64,000 nucleotides of DNA from an uncultured Flavobacteriaceae bacterium (GCA_943789455.1 CALSUE010000009.1:1-64000); one strand, 5' to 3'. Positions 46,458-58,405 are shown, counted from the first letter of the stretch. The notes: a model not told the origin generated them from the letters alone. Translations and numbers: made by a program.

Positions 46458-47057
46458 ATGTTAAAAAATAATTATAGTGGATATGAGTTTGAGGCGGGAA
46501 CTGATGAGGCAGGGAGAGGCTGTCTTTCTGGACCTGTTGTTGCTGCAGCTGTAATATTGCCATTCAATTATCATAATGATTTACTAAATGATTCTAAACA
46601 GCTTTCAGAAGCTAAAAGAAAAATACTTAGACCTATCATAGAAAAAGATGCTTTAGCATTTGGTGTTTCTTTCATAGATGAAAAGGAAGTTGATCAATTA
46701 AATGTTTTACAGGCATCAATAACTGGGATGCAGCGTTCTATTTCACTCATGTCAATACCTCCAGAATATATTATTGTAGATGGAAATAAATTTAAATCCT
46801 ATAAGGATATTCCTTTCAAAACCATTGTTAAAGGTGATGCTAAATTTATGAGTATTGCAGCAGCATCAATATTAGCAAAAACATATCGAGATGATTTTAT
46901 GGAAAAAATTCATAAAGAATTTCCAGTTTACAATTGGAAGAAAAATAAGGGATACCCTACAAAGGAGCATAGAAAAGCAATACAAGAACACGGAATTACA
47001 AAGTATCACAGGAAAACATTTAAACTGTTGCCCTCTCAATTAAAATTAGAGATTTAA
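46458..47057 (+). CDS. rnhB: Ribonuclease HII
   Basis: Cleaves the RNA strand of RNA-DNA hybrids and starts removal of single ribonucleotides from DNA. It is 199 residues from ATG 46458; longer open frame to 46362 runs back over the divergent porin gene and adds no homologous sequence. Catalytic Asp16-Glu17 lie in AGTDEAGRG, a third acid in IIVDGNKF, and a fourth in KTYRDDFM. Its 3' end overlaps the convergent lipB gene by 12 bp. Confidence 0.95.
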   Translation: MLKNNYSGYEFEAGTDEAGRGCLSGPVVAAAVILPFNYHNDLLNDSKQLSEAKRKILRPIIEKDALAFGVSFIDEKEVDQLNVLQASITGMQRSISLMSIPPEYIIVDGNKFKSYKDIPFKTIVKGDAKFMSIAAASILAKTYRDDFMEKIHKEFPVYNWKKNKGYPTKEHRKAIQEHGITKYHRKTFKLLPSQLKLEI

Positions 47058-47759
47058 CTCAAATTTTTCAACTTCAAAGAGTGCTTTAAAATGAATAAGT
47101 ATTTTTTCCTTTACTTCACTTAATTCAATTTTTCTTCCAAGCTCAACTTCTAAAGAAGTGACTGCTTTTCCTCTAATGCCACAGGGTATAATGTGGTCAA
47201 AATATCCAAGATTAGTATTAACATTTAGGGCAAAGCCATGCATAGTTACCCAGCGACTACTTCTAATTCCCATAGCACAAATTTTTCTTGCAAATGGCGT
47301 TCCTGTATCAATCCAAACTCCAGTTTCTCCATCACTTCTCTCTCCTTTAACTCCATACTCGGCAAGCGTTTTAATAATTACTTCTTCAAGAAGCCTCAGG
47401 TATTTATGTATATCTGTAAAAAAATTTTCAAGATCTAAGATTGGATATCCTACGATCTGACCAGGCCCATGATAGGTAATATCTCCACCTCGATTTATTT
47501 TGTAGTAGGTGGCCTCTTTTTCTTTTAATTGTTGTTCGTTAATCAATAGATTGCTAAGGTTACCACTTTTACCTAAAGTATATACATTAGGATGCTCAAC
47601 AAAAAGAAAATAATTTTTTGTAGGATTTTTGGTGCTGTTTTTTCTGTTTTGTCTTTTAATATCGATGATACGGTTTAATAAGGAAGTTTGATATTCCCAG
47701 ATATCTTTGTAATCCTTTAGTCCAAGGTCTTTTAAGAGTATTTTTTTATTAATTTTCAT
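47046..47759 (-). CDS. lipB: Lipoyl(octanoyl) transferase
   Basis: Transfers octanoate from acyl carrier protein to lipoyl domains of 2-oxoacid dehydrogenases, the first step of lipoate synthesis. It is 237 residues. The substrate motif [12 protein letters not shown] is at 90-101, and the conserved Lys159 ([10 protein letters not shown]) and acyl-accepting Cys193 ([10 protein letters not shown]) form the catalytic dyad. LipA is not in the window. It converges with rnhB with a 12-bp overlap, so their 3' ends form complementary transcripts. Confidence 0.96.
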   Translation of the reverse strand: MKINKKILLKDLGLKDYKDIWEYQTSLLNRIIDIKRQNRKNSTKNPTKNYFLFVEHPNVYTLGKSGNLSNLLINEQQLKEKEATYYKINRGGDITYHGPGQIVGYPILDLENFFTDIHKYLRLLEEVIIKTLAEYGVKGERSDGETGVWIDTGTPFARKICAMGIRSSRWVTMHGFALNVNTNLGYFDHIIPCGIRGKAVTSLEVELGRKIELSEVKEKILIHFKALFEVEKFELNL

Positions 47760-47826
47760 TGCTTGTAAAGATAATTATTTAATTATCTTTGAAACGATCT
47801 TCTCTCGATTTTAAAATATTAATTAT

Positions 47827-50800
47827 ATGAAAAAAATAACGTTAACTTTATTTTTATCCATGATTTGCTTTGTGTGCTATTCACAAACTAATCTTTGGAG
47901 AAAAATAAAATTAAATCCTTCTGAGGCTAAATCTTATGTAAAAAACTTACACAAAGATAAATATCAAATATTCTCTTTAGATTACAATACATTAAAATCT
48001 AAGTTGGTAGATGCTCCATTAAGAACAGATCCTACTTCAAAATTTTCAGTAGTAGTTAACTTTCCTGATGCAAAAGGAAATATGGAGCGTTTTAATATTT
48101 TTGAAACTTCAGTCTTGGCTCCAGCTATAGCAGTTAAACATCCAAATATTAAAACATATATAGGCTTTAGTTTAGACAATCCTGGAGCTAGAATTCGTTT
48201 TAGTGTAACTCCACAGGGAGTAAAAACAATGACCTCTTATTTAAACAAACCAACACTTTTTACTGTTCCCTCAGAAAAAGGAAATGCAACAGAATACATC
48301 ACTTATCACAGGGGGGTTAGAATAACTACAAAAAAAGATTTTGAATGTTTAACAGAGAATGAACTTGTTCCTATTAAGGAAATAAACTCGTCTTCGAGAG
48401 ACGCTAACGATCAAATTTTACGAACACTAAGAATAGCAATTTCAACAACAGGTGAGTATACAAATTTTTGGGATGATGGAGATGATACAAATGGAGACGC
48501 TCAAGCAGATGCATTAGCGGCTTTAGTATCTACATTAAATAGATCAAATGAAGTTTTTGAGGTTGATATGGCTGTTACATTCCAACTCGTGTCCGGAATA
48601 GAAATTATTTATCCCTCAGCGTCTTCAGATCCTTATACAGGGAGTTATAACAGTCAACTACAGTCAACGTTAACCTCTGAAATTGGCGAATCAAATTATG
48701 ATATTGGACATTTATTTAATTATGGTGGAAATAATGGAAACGCTGGCTGTATTGGATGCGTATGTGTAGACGGACAAAAAGGAAGCGGGTTTTCATCTCA
48801 CTCATTTACAGATAATGATGGTGGTCCAAATATGGATGATTTTTTTGATATAGATTATGTTCCACATGAAATTGGTCATCAAATGGGAGGTAATCATACT
48901 TTTTCTCAAAGTAGTGAAGGTACTGGCGTGAATTATGAACCAGGAAGTGGAACAACTATTATGGGTTATGCAGGTATTACTGGCTCAAATGATGTTCAGG
49001 ACCATAGTGACCCCTATTTTCATTATGGAACTATCAATCAAGTTTTGAATAATTTAGACAATAGAACGTGTTGGACTTCCACAATTATTTCAAACAATCC
49101 ACCACTAGCTAATGCTGGAGATAATTACACTATTCCTCAAGGAACTGCTTTTAAATTAGTAGGTTCAGCTACCGATTCAGATGAAGGAGATGTTTTAACA
49201 TATACTTGGGAACAAGTAGATTCAGGAACAACTACTAGTAGTTCTTTTGGACCTACAAAAACATCAGGTGCAGTATGGAGATCAAGACCACCTAGTACAA
49301 ATCCAACAAGATATATGCCCATAAGGTCTCGAGTTTTGTCTGGGCAATTAACAGAAACAAATCCTGTAGAAACAGTTGATAACAGTTCATGGGAAACGGT
49401 GTCAACAGTAGGGAGATCTTTAAATTTTGCTCTAACTGTTCGGGATAGATCCGAGGCTAACGGCACAGGGCAATTTCCACAATCAGATTTTGATTTCATG
49501 ACCGTAACAGTAGATGGAAGTTCTGGACCTTTTTCAGTAACTTCTCAAACTACAAATGAAACATGGAATGTAGGTGAAAGCCAAACGGTAACATGGGATG
49601 TATCAGGAACTGATGCAGGTACTGTAAATACTCCCACAGTTAATATTTATATTTCAACTGATGGAGGATTAACATTCCCTTTTTTAGCTGCAAGTAATGT
49701 AGCAAATGATGGGAGTCATACTTTCTCGGTACCTCCAGCTGATGGAGATTCTAACGAACTGAGGATTATGGTAGAAGGGAATGATAATATTTTTTACGCA
49801 GTAAATTCAACAAATTTAACATTACAAGAATCAGAATTTTCAATCTCAATAGCTGAACCTTCTGTTGATGTATGCGCTCCTGACAATGTCACTTATGATT
49901 TCGTCTACAATACATTTCTTGGTTTTACAGGGACTACAATTTTCTCTACTAGTGGACTGCCAACTAGTGTAAATGCGTCTTTCAGTTCAAATACCGCAAA
50001 TCAAGACGGATCAAACGTGTCATTAACTCTAAGTAATATTGGTTCTTTAGATGTAGAAACCTACAACTTTCAAATTATAGGTACATCAGGAACTATTGTT
50101 AAGAATGCTGATGCAAATTTCTCAGTATTTTTAAATTTAACTGAAATCCCTTCATTAGCATCTCCAAGTGATAGTGCTAGTGGAGTAGATTTATCTCCTA
50201 CCTTTTCATGGGATGTAATTTCAAATGCAAGTTCTTATGATATTGAAATTGCTACAGATTCTGACTTTAGTTCAATTGTAGCTAGTGAAAATAGTGCAAC
50301 AAATTCATACACTGGAGTAAATTTAAATCAATCTACTACATATTATTGGAGAGTGAAAGCTAAAAATAGTTGTGGCGATGGAAACTTTTCTTCGGTAAAC
50401 TCTTTTATTACACAAAATTGTTCTGTTTGTGAATCTACTGGAAATACTGCTTATGTTACCAGTACAACAAGAGTTGTTTTCAATACTATTGATAATCCCT
50501 CAGATAAGCCAGGAGCTTACAGTGATTATACAGATATTAGTACCAGTGTAAAACCTGATGAGGTTCATGATTTAACTGTTCAAGTAAATACAGATGGTAA
50601 CTATACTGTTCACACTTTGGTTTGGATTGATTGGAATCAAGATTGTGATTTTGATGATGAGAATGAAGAATATGACTTGGGAACTGCAAACAATCAACCA
50701 GATATTGCAACAACATTAAGTCCCTTATCTGTGACAATCCCTTCAGATGCTTTATTGGGTTCAACAACCATGAGAGTATCTACTAAATACAACTCTGATC

Positions 50801-51141
50801 CAACTTCTTGTATGACCGGAGAAGATGCTGAAGTTGAGGACTACACTATAGAGGTAATAGATGAAACTGCTTCACTGGATAATGATGCTTTTGAAGGATT
50901 TAATTTATATCCTAATCCTTCCAACGGTAATTTCAATTTGCAATTTGACACAACATCAACAGATCGTATTGAGCTTCAGTTATTTGATATTACAGGAAGA
51001 TTAGTCAGAGAACTGTTATTTACAAATGTAGCTACAAGGTTTTCTGAAAGTATTTCATTTGAAAATACAGCGAAAGGAGTGTATTTATTGAAAATTAAAA
51101 ACGGAAACAAACAAACCACAAAAAAATTAGTGATTGAATAA
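47827..51141 (+). CDS. T9SS-secreted zinc metalloprotease (reprolysin-like) with GEVED and Fn3-like domains
   Basis: A secreted protease of 1104 residues. After the signal peptide (to about 20) and a propeptide, the metzincin zinc site HEIGHQMGGNH puts His347, Glu348, His351 and His357 in the active centre. A Met-turn candidate is TIMGYAGI near 378. A PKD-like region follows (about 425-580), then Ig-like and Fn3-like domains (PSDSASGVDLSPTFSWD near 780). Next is a GEVED domain (LVWIDWNQDCDFDDENEEYDLG), and a T9SS type A tail ends the protein (FNLYPNPSNGNFNLQF...KGVYLLKIKNG). It is likely surface-released. A terminator follows directly. Confidence 0.93.
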   Translation: MKKITLTLFLSMICFVCYSQTNLWRKIKLNPSEAKSYVKNLHKDKYQIFSLDYNTLKSKLVDAPLRTDPTSKFSVVVNFPDAKGNMERFNIFETSVLAPAIAVKHPNIKTYIGFSLDNPGARIRFSVTPQGVKTMTSYLNKPTLFTVPSEKGNATEYITYHRGVRITTKKDFECLTENELVPIKEINSSSRDANDQILRTLRIAISTTGEYTNFWDDGDDTNGDAQADALAALVSTLNRSNEVFEVDMAVTFQLVSGIEIIYPSASSDPYTGSYNSQLQSTLTSEIGESNYDIGHLFNYGGNNGNAGCIGCVCVDGQKGSGFSSHSFTDNDGGPNMDDFFDIDYVPHEIGHQMGGNHTFSQSSEGTGVNYEPGSGTTIMGYAGITGSNDVQDHSDPYFHYGTINQVLNNLDNRTCWTSTIISNNPPLANAGDNYTIPQGTAFKLVGSATDSDEGDVLTYTWEQVDSGTTTSSSFGPTKTSGAVWRSRPPSTNPTRYMPIRSRVLSGQLTETNPVETVDNSSWETVSTVGRSLNFALTVRDRSEANGTGQFPQSDFDFMTVTVDGSSGPFSVTSQTTNETWNVGESQTVTWDVSGTDAGTVNTPTVNIYISTDGGLTFPFLAASNVANDGSHTFSVPPADGDSNELRIMVEGNDNIFYAVNSTNLTLQESEFSISIAEPSVDVCAPDNVTYDFVYNTFLGFTGTTIFSTSGLPTSVNASFSSNTANQDGSNVSLTLSNIGSLDVETYNFQIIGTSGTIVKNADANFSVFLNLTEIPSLASPSDSASGVDLSPTFSWDVISNASSYDIEIATDSDFSSIVASENSATNSYTGVNLNQSTTYYWRVKAKNSCGDGNFSSVNSFITQNCSVCESTGNTAYVTSTTRVVFNTIDNPSDKPGAYSDYTDISTSVKPDEVHDLTVQVNTDGNYTVHTLVWIDWNQDCDFDDENEEYDLGTANNQPDIATTLSPLSVTIPSDALLGSTTMRVSTKYNSDPTSCMTGEDAEVEDYTIEVIDETASLDNDAFEGFNLYPNPSNGNFNLQFDTTSTDRIELQLFDITGRLVRELLFTNVATRFSESISFENTAKGVYLLKIKNGNKQTTKKLVIE

Positions 51142-51156
51142 AATTTTATAAGCGCT

Positions 51157-51188
51157 AAAGGGTTGTCTGAAGAGGCAACCTTTTTTTT
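51157..51188 (+). terminator. Intrinsic terminator after the metalloprotease gene
   Basis: AAAGGGTTG (51157-51165) pairs with CAACCTTT (51176-51183) including one G-T, around a short CTGAAGAG-type inner loop. Eight Ts follow at 51181-51188. Confidence 0.85.
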
Positions 51189-51241
51189 GAACTTTTGTTA
51201 AAGGGTTGATGTTATTAAATTAAATAAATTACTTTTGTTCT

Positions 51242-52136
51242 ATGTCTATAGAAGTGTTATCTGTTTCAAAATCTTATGAAACCCAGTTGGCGTTAAATGA
51301 AATTAGTTTCTCAGCTAAAAAAGGAGAAATTATTGGATTTTTAGGTCCAAATGGTGCGGGAAAATCCACCATGATGAAGATTCTGACAGGCTACATTTCA
51401 CCCACTAAAGGAACTGTTTTTGTGTCTGGTATTGATGTAGCTAAAAAATCCAATAGCCGCTAAGGCTAAAATCGGGTATCTTCCAGAACAGAACCCTTTG
51501 TATCAGGAGATGTATGTGAGAGAATATTTGCAATTTCAGGCCTCAATTTTTAAGGTTTCAAAAGAAACTATTGCCACTGTTGTAGAAGATGTAGGTTTAA
51601 TCCCGGAGGTACACAAAAAAATCAGTCAACTTTCAAAAGGGTACCAACAAAGGGTTGGATTAGCAGCAGCTTTAATTCACAATCCAGATGTATTAATTTT
51701 AGATGAACCTACTACAGGATTAGATCCAAACCAGTTACAGGAAATAAGAACTTTACTTAAAAAACTGGGCAAAGAAAAAACAATTTTATTTTCCACCCAC
51801 ATCATGCAAGAAGTAGAAGCAGTATGTGATCGCGTTATTATTATAAAAAAAGGAGAGTTACTTGTAGATACATCTATCGAGGAGTTAAAAGATAGTAATG
51901 AACAAATTATAGAAGTTACTTTTGATTACAAGATTGAAGAACAGTTCATTCAGAGGTTACCAAATATCATATCTTATAAAAATAATTTTGATAATACTTG
52001 GTATATAACCTTTAATTCATCTGAAGATATGAGAGGTGTGATTTTTGATTTTGCACAAGAAAATGGATTAAAGATTTTAGAATTAAATTCTAAGAATCAA
52101 AGCTTAGAAACACTTTTCACTAAACTAACATCTTAG
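51242..52136 (+). CDS. gldA: Gliding-motility ABC transporter ATPase GldA, one frameshift
   Basis: The ATP-binding subunit of the GldAFG ABC transporter required for flavobacterial gliding. The restored protein is 297 residues. Walker A is GPNGAGKST (about 35-43), the signature LSKGYQQRVGLA (about 137-148) and Walker B VLILDEP. The frame breaks in the A6 run at 51443-51448, which has one extra A; removing it joins GIDVAKN to PIAAKAKIGYLPEQN. The genes for GldF and GldG are not in the window. TACTTTTG at 51230-51237 resembles the -7 element but lies so close to the ATG that a very short leader would result. Confidence 0.88.
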
Positions 52137-55100
52137 TTTAATTTGAAATTAATATGCTGATCCTCAAGTGTTTTTAAAAGTTCACTACTAATTTTAATTT
52201 TAGTATTTCTACTAGGAACCTCTAATTCTATTTCTTCCTGTACGTCATAAATTACAAACTTTAGTGATTGTTTTCCTTTGTGTTCATTAAATAAGGTATT
52301 AAAACTCTGTATTGATTTTTCGTGAATGTCCTCTATGGGGATTTTAATGGTTACTTTTTTACATAAATCATCCATTACATCATGTAACAATTTAAATTCA
52401 GTGAATTTAAGTCTAGCTTCCCCCTCAACACCTTCTTTATTTGTCCATCCTTTTTGAATTGTAGTTCTTACAAATAAGAAAGAATTAGAAACTAAAAAAT
52501 GTTTAAATTTTAAGTAATCTTCTCCAAAAATTCTGAACTCAAAACTATCTAAATAATCCTCTATAAAGAAAGAAGCCCATCCTTTTCCAGCCTTTGAGAC
52601 TTTGTGTTGAACTTCGGTTATAATACCTGCAAACACTAAATTAGAGCCTACATATTTTTGTAAATCATTTTTAAAATGACCAACACTTGCATTGCAAAAT
52701 TTTAATTCGTTGGTAAAATCATCTAATGGGTGGGCAGAGATATATATTCCTACAACTTCTTTCTCTTTAGCAAGTTCTTCCATGTTCCCCCAGGCCTCGC
52801 AGTCTGGAATATCTGGTTCAGGAAATTGTATGTCTGAAGCTTCTCCAAATAAAGATACTTGAGCCGAATTTAAGTTTTCTTGATATTTACTTCCATACCG
52901 AATTGCTTTCTCAATAAAGGTTTGTCCTTTCTCATCTTCAGCAAAATATTGTGCTCTATGTGCACTCGAAAAAGAATCAAAACCTCCAGCTAATATTAAG
53001 CCATCAAAAGCTTTTTTATTGGCTGCTCGTAAATCTATTCTTTTAGTCACATCAAAAATTGATGTAAAATGTCCATTTTCTTTTCTTTCTTTAATAATAG
53101 CTTTTACAGCTGAACTACCAACACCTTTAATAGCACCCATACCAAAACGAACTGCACCTTGTTTATTTACAGAAAATTTTAGATAGGATTCATTAATGTC
53201 TGGACCTAAAACTTCTAAACCCATAGATTTACATTCTTCCATGAAGAATGAAACAGATTTGATATCATTCATATTGTTAGACAGAACAGATGCCATATAT
53301 TCTGCTGGGTAATGGGCTTTTAGATAGGCTGTTTGATAGGCTATCCATGCATAGCAAGTAGAGTGAGATTTGTTGAAAGCATAAGATGCAAAAGCCTCCC
53401 AATCTTTCCAAATTTTTTCTAGTTTTTCAGATTCATGTCCATTCTCTCTCGCTTGGTCGATAAATTTAGGTTTCATTTTTGCCAAGACAGCAGCTTGTTT
53501 CTTTCCCATTGCTTTTCTTAAAACATCGGCCTCACCTTTTGTGAAGTTGGCAAGTTTTTGAGAGAGTAACATTACCTGTTCTTGATATACCGTAATTCCG
53601 TAGGTTTCAGCTAAATACTCTTCCATTGCAGGGAGGTCATATTGAATATCTTCTTTACCATGCTTTCTGTTAATAAAGGAGGGAATATATTCCATTGGTC
53701 CTGGTCTGTATAGGGCATTCATTGCAATTAAATCTCCAAAAACAGTAGGTTTGAGAGAACGCATGTGCTTTTGCATACCCGGTGATTCATACTGGAATAT
53801 TCCAATGGTTTCACCTCGCTGAAATAATTCATAGGTTTTTTCATCATCTAGCGGAAAATTTTCTGGATCAAGCAGAACACCATGTCTGGCTTTTACAATT
53901 TTTACAGTATCTTTTATAAGGGTTAATGTCTTTAATCCTAAAAAATCCATTTTTAATAAGCCTGCGCTTTCAACAACAGAATTATCAAACTGAGTAACAT
54001 ACATGTCTGAATCTTTTGCTAAAGCTACTGGGACAAAATTGGTAATGTCTGAAGGTGTGATAATAACCCCACAGGCATGGATTCCTGTATTTCTAACAGA
54101 GCCCTCAAGGATAGTAGCTTTGTTAATGGTTTCAGATTCTATTCCATCACCCTCCGAAATGGCTTTTAATTCATTAACCATGTCTTTTTCTTCAGAACGT
54201 AATGCAGCAATTTTTCCTTTGCTTTTTTCATCTGTTCCAAAAATATTTTTCAGTTTAACGTTTGGGATTAATTTGGCAATTCTATCTGCCTCAAATAGTG
54301 GTAAATCAAGTACTCTTGCCGTATCACGTATGGAGGATTTTGCAGCCATGGTTCCATAGGTGATGATTTGAGCAACCTGATTAGCACCATATTTATTAAT
54401 TACATAGTTCATTACCCTTCCTCTTCCTTCATCATCAAAATCAATATCAATATCAGGCATGGATACCCGCTCTGGATTTAAGAAACGCTCAAAAAGTAAG
54501 TCATATTTAATGGGATCTATATTGGTAATCCAAAGACAGTAGGCTACTACAGAACCAGCAGCTGATCCTCTACCTGGGCCCACAGAAACATCCATTTTCC
54601 TGGCTTCTCTAATAAAGTCCTCTACAATTAAAAAATACCCTGGATATCCAGTGTTTTCAATTACTTCTAATTCAAAATCTAAACGTTCTTTAATAGCTTC
54701 TGTAATCTCTCCATAGCGTTTTTTTGCTCCAATAAAAGTGATGTGTTTCAGATAATTATTTTCTCCTCTTTTCCCACCATCTTCTTGGTCTTCTTTTGAC
54801 TGAAATTCAGCTGGAATATCAAATGCTGGTAAAAGAACATCTCTAGCTAGCGAGAAAACTTCAATCTTGTCTACAATTTCCTGAATGTTAGCTATTGCCT
54901 CAGGAATGTCTGCAAACAATTCTTTCATTTCATTACTAGACTTAAAATAATATTCGTCATTAGGCAGCCCATAACGATAGCCTCTTCCTTTTCCTTTAGG
55001 AGTAGCTTGTTTTTCTCCTTCTTTTACACACAATAAAATATCGTGTGCATTTGCATCTTCTTTGTTTAAATAAAATATATTATTGGTTGCAACAACTTTA

Positions 55101-56516
55101 ACCTCATGAGTTTTTAGCAAACTTTAGAAGTGTTTCATTTACAATACGCTCATCCTCTTGATTGTGTCGCATCAATTCGATATACAAATCGTCACCAAAT
55201 TGTTGTTTCCACCAGATGAGGGCTTCTTCAGCCTGTTTTTCTCCTACATTTAATATTTTATTTGGTACTTCTCCATAGGTATTACCAGTTAATACGATAA
55301 CATCTTCTTTGTATTGCTCAATAATTTTACGATCAATTCGGGGAACATAGTAAAATCCATTGATGAAAGCAATAGAAGACATTTTTGCAAGATTATGATA
55401 TCCTTTTTTAGTTTTAGCTAGTAAGACAATCTGATATCCATTATCTTTTCTTTTTTTATCTAAATGATCTTCACAAACATTAAATTCACATCCAAGAATT
55501 GGTTTTAAAATTGTTTCAGTTGGAGTTTCTCCATTTTCTTCTGAGATCTCATTTTTAGCAAATGCTTGTTTGTTATGTTTTAAAATGGCACTCACAAAAT
55601 GAAAAGAAGCCATCATGTTTCCAGTATCGGTTAATGCAATTGCAGACATATTATCTTTTGCTGCAGCTTTTACAATATTTCCAATTTGAATGGTAGATTG
55701 TAAAACTGAAAACTGAGTATGATTATGAAGGTGGGCAAATTGAATATTTTCTAATTGAGATAGTCCAGCTGATGTATTAGATGTTGTTTCGTTTTCTTTT
55801 AGAGCAGCTAAACGTTTTCTAATTTTTTCACTTTCTTTCTTAAGGTTAATGTGTTTTAAGCCTAGTACCTGAATGGGTTTTGGATTAGCCTCTGAAAAGT
55901 TTTTAAAATAATTTTCGTCAACATCTAATTTTTCTTTTGAAAATTCCCTTAAACGAATTAATTCTAAGAAACATCTGGTTGTAGCCTCAACATCTGCTGT
56001 GGCATTGTGAGCTTCTCCAAAATTTACACCAAATAAATGGTTATGGAGTTCAGTTAGGGTAGGGAGTTTAAACTTTCCCCCGCGTCCACCAGGAATTTTA
56101 CATAATTGTGCAGTATGTTCTGTACAAGTGTCTAGAACAGGGAGTTTGTTTAGGCTGTTAGAAATCCCCAAACGGTGAAATTCACAACCCATAATATTTA
56201 AGTCAAAATTTACATTTTGACCAACAATAAATGTAGTTTTTTCTAGAACTTCGTTAAATGAGACTAAGCATTCTTTTAAAGGAATTCCTTGTTCTTGAGC
56301 TAAATCAGTAGAAATACCGTGTATTTGTTCTGCATCATATGGTATGTTAAATCCATCGGGTTGAAGCAGGAAATTATTGTGTTCTAGCACATTCCCCATA
56401 TTGTCATGCAGCTGCCATGCTATTTGTATGCATCTTGGCCAATTGTCAGTATCGGTAATAGGAGCATTCCAGCTCTTTGGTAACCCAGTGGTTTCCGTAT
56501 CAAAAATCAAGTACAT
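52133..56516 (-). CDS. dnaE: DNA polymerase III alpha subunit with N-terminal exonuclease, one frameshift
   Basis: The replicative polymerase, restored to about 1460 residues. An N-terminal DnaQ-type 3'-5' exonuclease (1-190) has FDTETTGLP and HNATADVEATTRCF. A PHP domain follows (AHLHNHTQFSVL, about 257). The polymerase core has the catalytic PDIDIDFDDEGRG and QYESPGMQKHM. The OB-fold and C-terminal regions come last. Bacteroidota DnaE often carries this exonuclease. The two halves are separated by one extra T in the T5 run at 55111-55115 (an A in the gene); removing it joins LLKFAK to THEVKVVATNN. As dnaE is essential, this frameshift is almost certainly a sequence error. Its stop overlaps gldA by 4 bp. 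Confidence 0.93.
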
Positions 56517-56607
56517 AGTTGCGGATTTCTTACCTAGAAATTAGAAAAATAAAAATACTAAAAAGTGATAGAAAAACACCTGAAGAGTTATTCGGTTTTA
56601 TTAACAA

Positions 56608-57455
56608 TTAAGGGTTGGTAATAAATGCTATTGTTTTTTCTACAACAAACCTAAAATCTATCGGAAGCTTTGTTTTTGTCCATGGTTGAGATGCGCCAAA
56701 GACATGATTAGATTCTGGAACAACAATGAGTTTACTGGATAGATTCCAATTGTGGAGGTTTTGTGCATGACAAAAGGTACAGATAAATCCTTATCTCCAT
56801 GAACTATTAGATGTGGGATCATCATTTTTTTTACTGCATTTTTAACACTTAAGCGTTTTTTATTTTTTATAAAATTATCATAGAATTGAATGTAGTGTGG
56901 CATTTTTTGTTTGGTTCTTCCATTTAAAATATACAAGACACCATCCTCTTTCCATTTATCTAATTCGGCACCCTCATGAAACATAGTTCTATTAAGATCA
57001 CATACTGCAGCCCAAGTAACTAGTTTTTTTATTCTTGAATCCTCTGCTGCCTTTATGATAGCTATTGCACCACCTCTCGAGTGACCAATTAGTGAAATAT
57101 TATTGGTATCTATCTCATTTTTAAATTTTGTAGTAGTGCAAATCCAATTGATAATACTTTCTAAATCATCTAATTCTTTTGTGTAGTTATTGTTTCCAAA
57201 GGCATCTAGATCAGGAAAATCAATGGGTTGATCTGGAGTGCAACCATTGTGAGAAAAATTAAATTTTAGCAAAGCCAGCCCAGCTTTTAAAAAGTTGGAA
57301 ACCATTAGGTCAAATGCTCCCCAATCTTTATATCCTTTGTATCCGTGACAGAAGATAACCAATGGTTTTTGTTTGTTAGTTTGATTAAAATACAAATCTG
57401 TACTAATGGATTTTTTGTTTTTACCTTTAAGTGGAAAGTTTTTTAGAATTTTCAT
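56608..57455 (-). CDS. Alpha/beta-hydrolase, one frameshift
   Basis: A cytoplasmic alpha/beta-hydrolase of 282 residues when restored. The nucleophile elbow GHSRGG (near 125) supplies the catalytic Ser, VHGDKDLSVP the Asp (near 218), and ESNHVFG the His. An FCHGYKGYKDWG block after the second strand is typical of dienelactone-hydrolase/BAAT-like enzymes. The frame breaks at 56772-56775, where one A is missing from the plus-strand A run (T in the gene). The true stop is then TAA at 56608-56610 rather than 56658. The substrate is unknown. No signal peptide is present. Confidence 0.82.
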
Positions 57456-57560
57456 AAAGCATATAAAAATAATTAAAGTTTATAATACCATGTGATTTTT
57501 TTGTAACAATTATGTAAATTAGACGTCTTAACATTGTAATAACTAAAAAAAAACTTTAAA

Positions 57561-58328
57561 ATGAAAAAATTTTTATTATTAGTACTAGCGATATCTGCAA
57601 GTATTTCTGTCAACTCCCAAACAGCTGAAGAAGTCATAGCAAATTATTTTGAAAATACAGGAGGGATAGAAAACTGGGCAAAGTTAGAAGGAATTAAGAT
57701 GAGTGCAAAAGTGAATCAGGGTGGTATGGAAATTCCACTAGAAATCACTCAGTTGAAAAATGGTAGCCAAATGACCGTAATTAATTTTCAGGGTATAGAG
57801 CTTAAACAAGGAGTTTTTGACGGTGAGGTACTGTGGAGCACTAATTTTCAGACACAAAAAGCAGAAAAAAGTGATCAAGAGTCTACAGATAATATGAAAA
57901 TTCAGGCACAAGATTTTCCTGACGCTTTTTACAATTATAAAGAGAAAGGATATACAATAGAGTTGTTAGGTAAAGAAGATTTAGAAGGAACAGAAACCTT
58001 TAAAATTAAATTGACTAAAAAACCAATGACTGTAGACGGTAAAGCGGTAGAAAATTCAAGTATCTATTTTTTTGATGCTGAAAATTTTGTTCCTATTGTT
58101 GTACATTCTGAAATAAGAATGGGTCCTGGTAAAGGAATGGTAAGTGAAATTAAATTTAGTGATTATCAAGAAGTCGAGGGCTTGTATTTTCCGTTTTCTA
58201 TGACTCAAGGTGTTAAAGATGGTGGTGGCCAACCAATCACCATGGATAAAATTGAATTAAATCCAACTGTAGATCAAAGTGCTTTCAAATTTCCAGAAGA
58301 AATTACAGTAGAAGAAAATAAAAAATAA
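57561..58328 (+). CDS. Exported LolA-like lipoprotein-sorting-type protein
   Basis: A 255-residue exported protein with a signal peptide ending SVNSQ. After an N-terminal helix (TAEEVIANYFENTGGIENWAKL) it is an open beta-sheet of repeated strands, matching the LolA/LolB-like outer-membrane lipoprotein-sorting fold (MSAKVNQGGMEIPLEI, YFFDAENFVPIVVHSE, KFSDYQEVEGLYFPF). Such proteins in Flavobacteria often sit beside peptidases. The Vps10/BNR gene follows across a terminator. The lipid or protein partner is unknown. Confidence 0.8.
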   Translation: MKKFLLLVLAISASISVNSQTAEEVIANYFENTGGIENWAKLEGIKMSAKVNQGGMEIPLEITQLKNGSQMTVINFQGIELKQGVFDGEVLWSTNFQTQKAEKSDQESTDNMKIQAQDFPDAFYNYKEKGYTIELLGKEDLEGTETFKIKLTKKPMTVDGKAVENSSIYFFDAENFVPIVVHSEIRMGPGKGMVSEIKFSDYQEVEGLYFPFSMTQGVKDGGGQPITMDKIELNPTVDQSAFKFPEEITVEENKK

Positions 58329-58345
58329 TTATAGCAGTAAAAAAA

Positions 58346-58378
58346 AGTCTGTGTAAATTTATGCAGGCTCTTTTTTTT
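58346..58378 (+). terminator. Intrinsic terminator after the LolA-like gene
   Basis: AGTCTGTGTAAA (58346-58357) pairs with TTTATGCAGGCT (58358-58369) through several G-T pairs; a C and eight Ts follow. It separates the gene from the BNR-repeat gene. Confidence 0.78.
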
Positions 58379-58405
58379 ACCAATCAATCATAAAATCTTA
58401 TAGAC

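Noticed and set aside
51230..51241. Leaderless gldA mRNA from a -7-like TACTTTTG
   Set aside because: The -33 match is poor (GTTG at 21 bp) and the motif is common in this AT-rich DNA; not strong enough to list as a promoter.
55104..55120. Programmed frameshift in dnaE
   Set aside because: No slippery heptamer with a downstream structure is evident, and eight other one-base indels elsewhere have the same homopolymer character.
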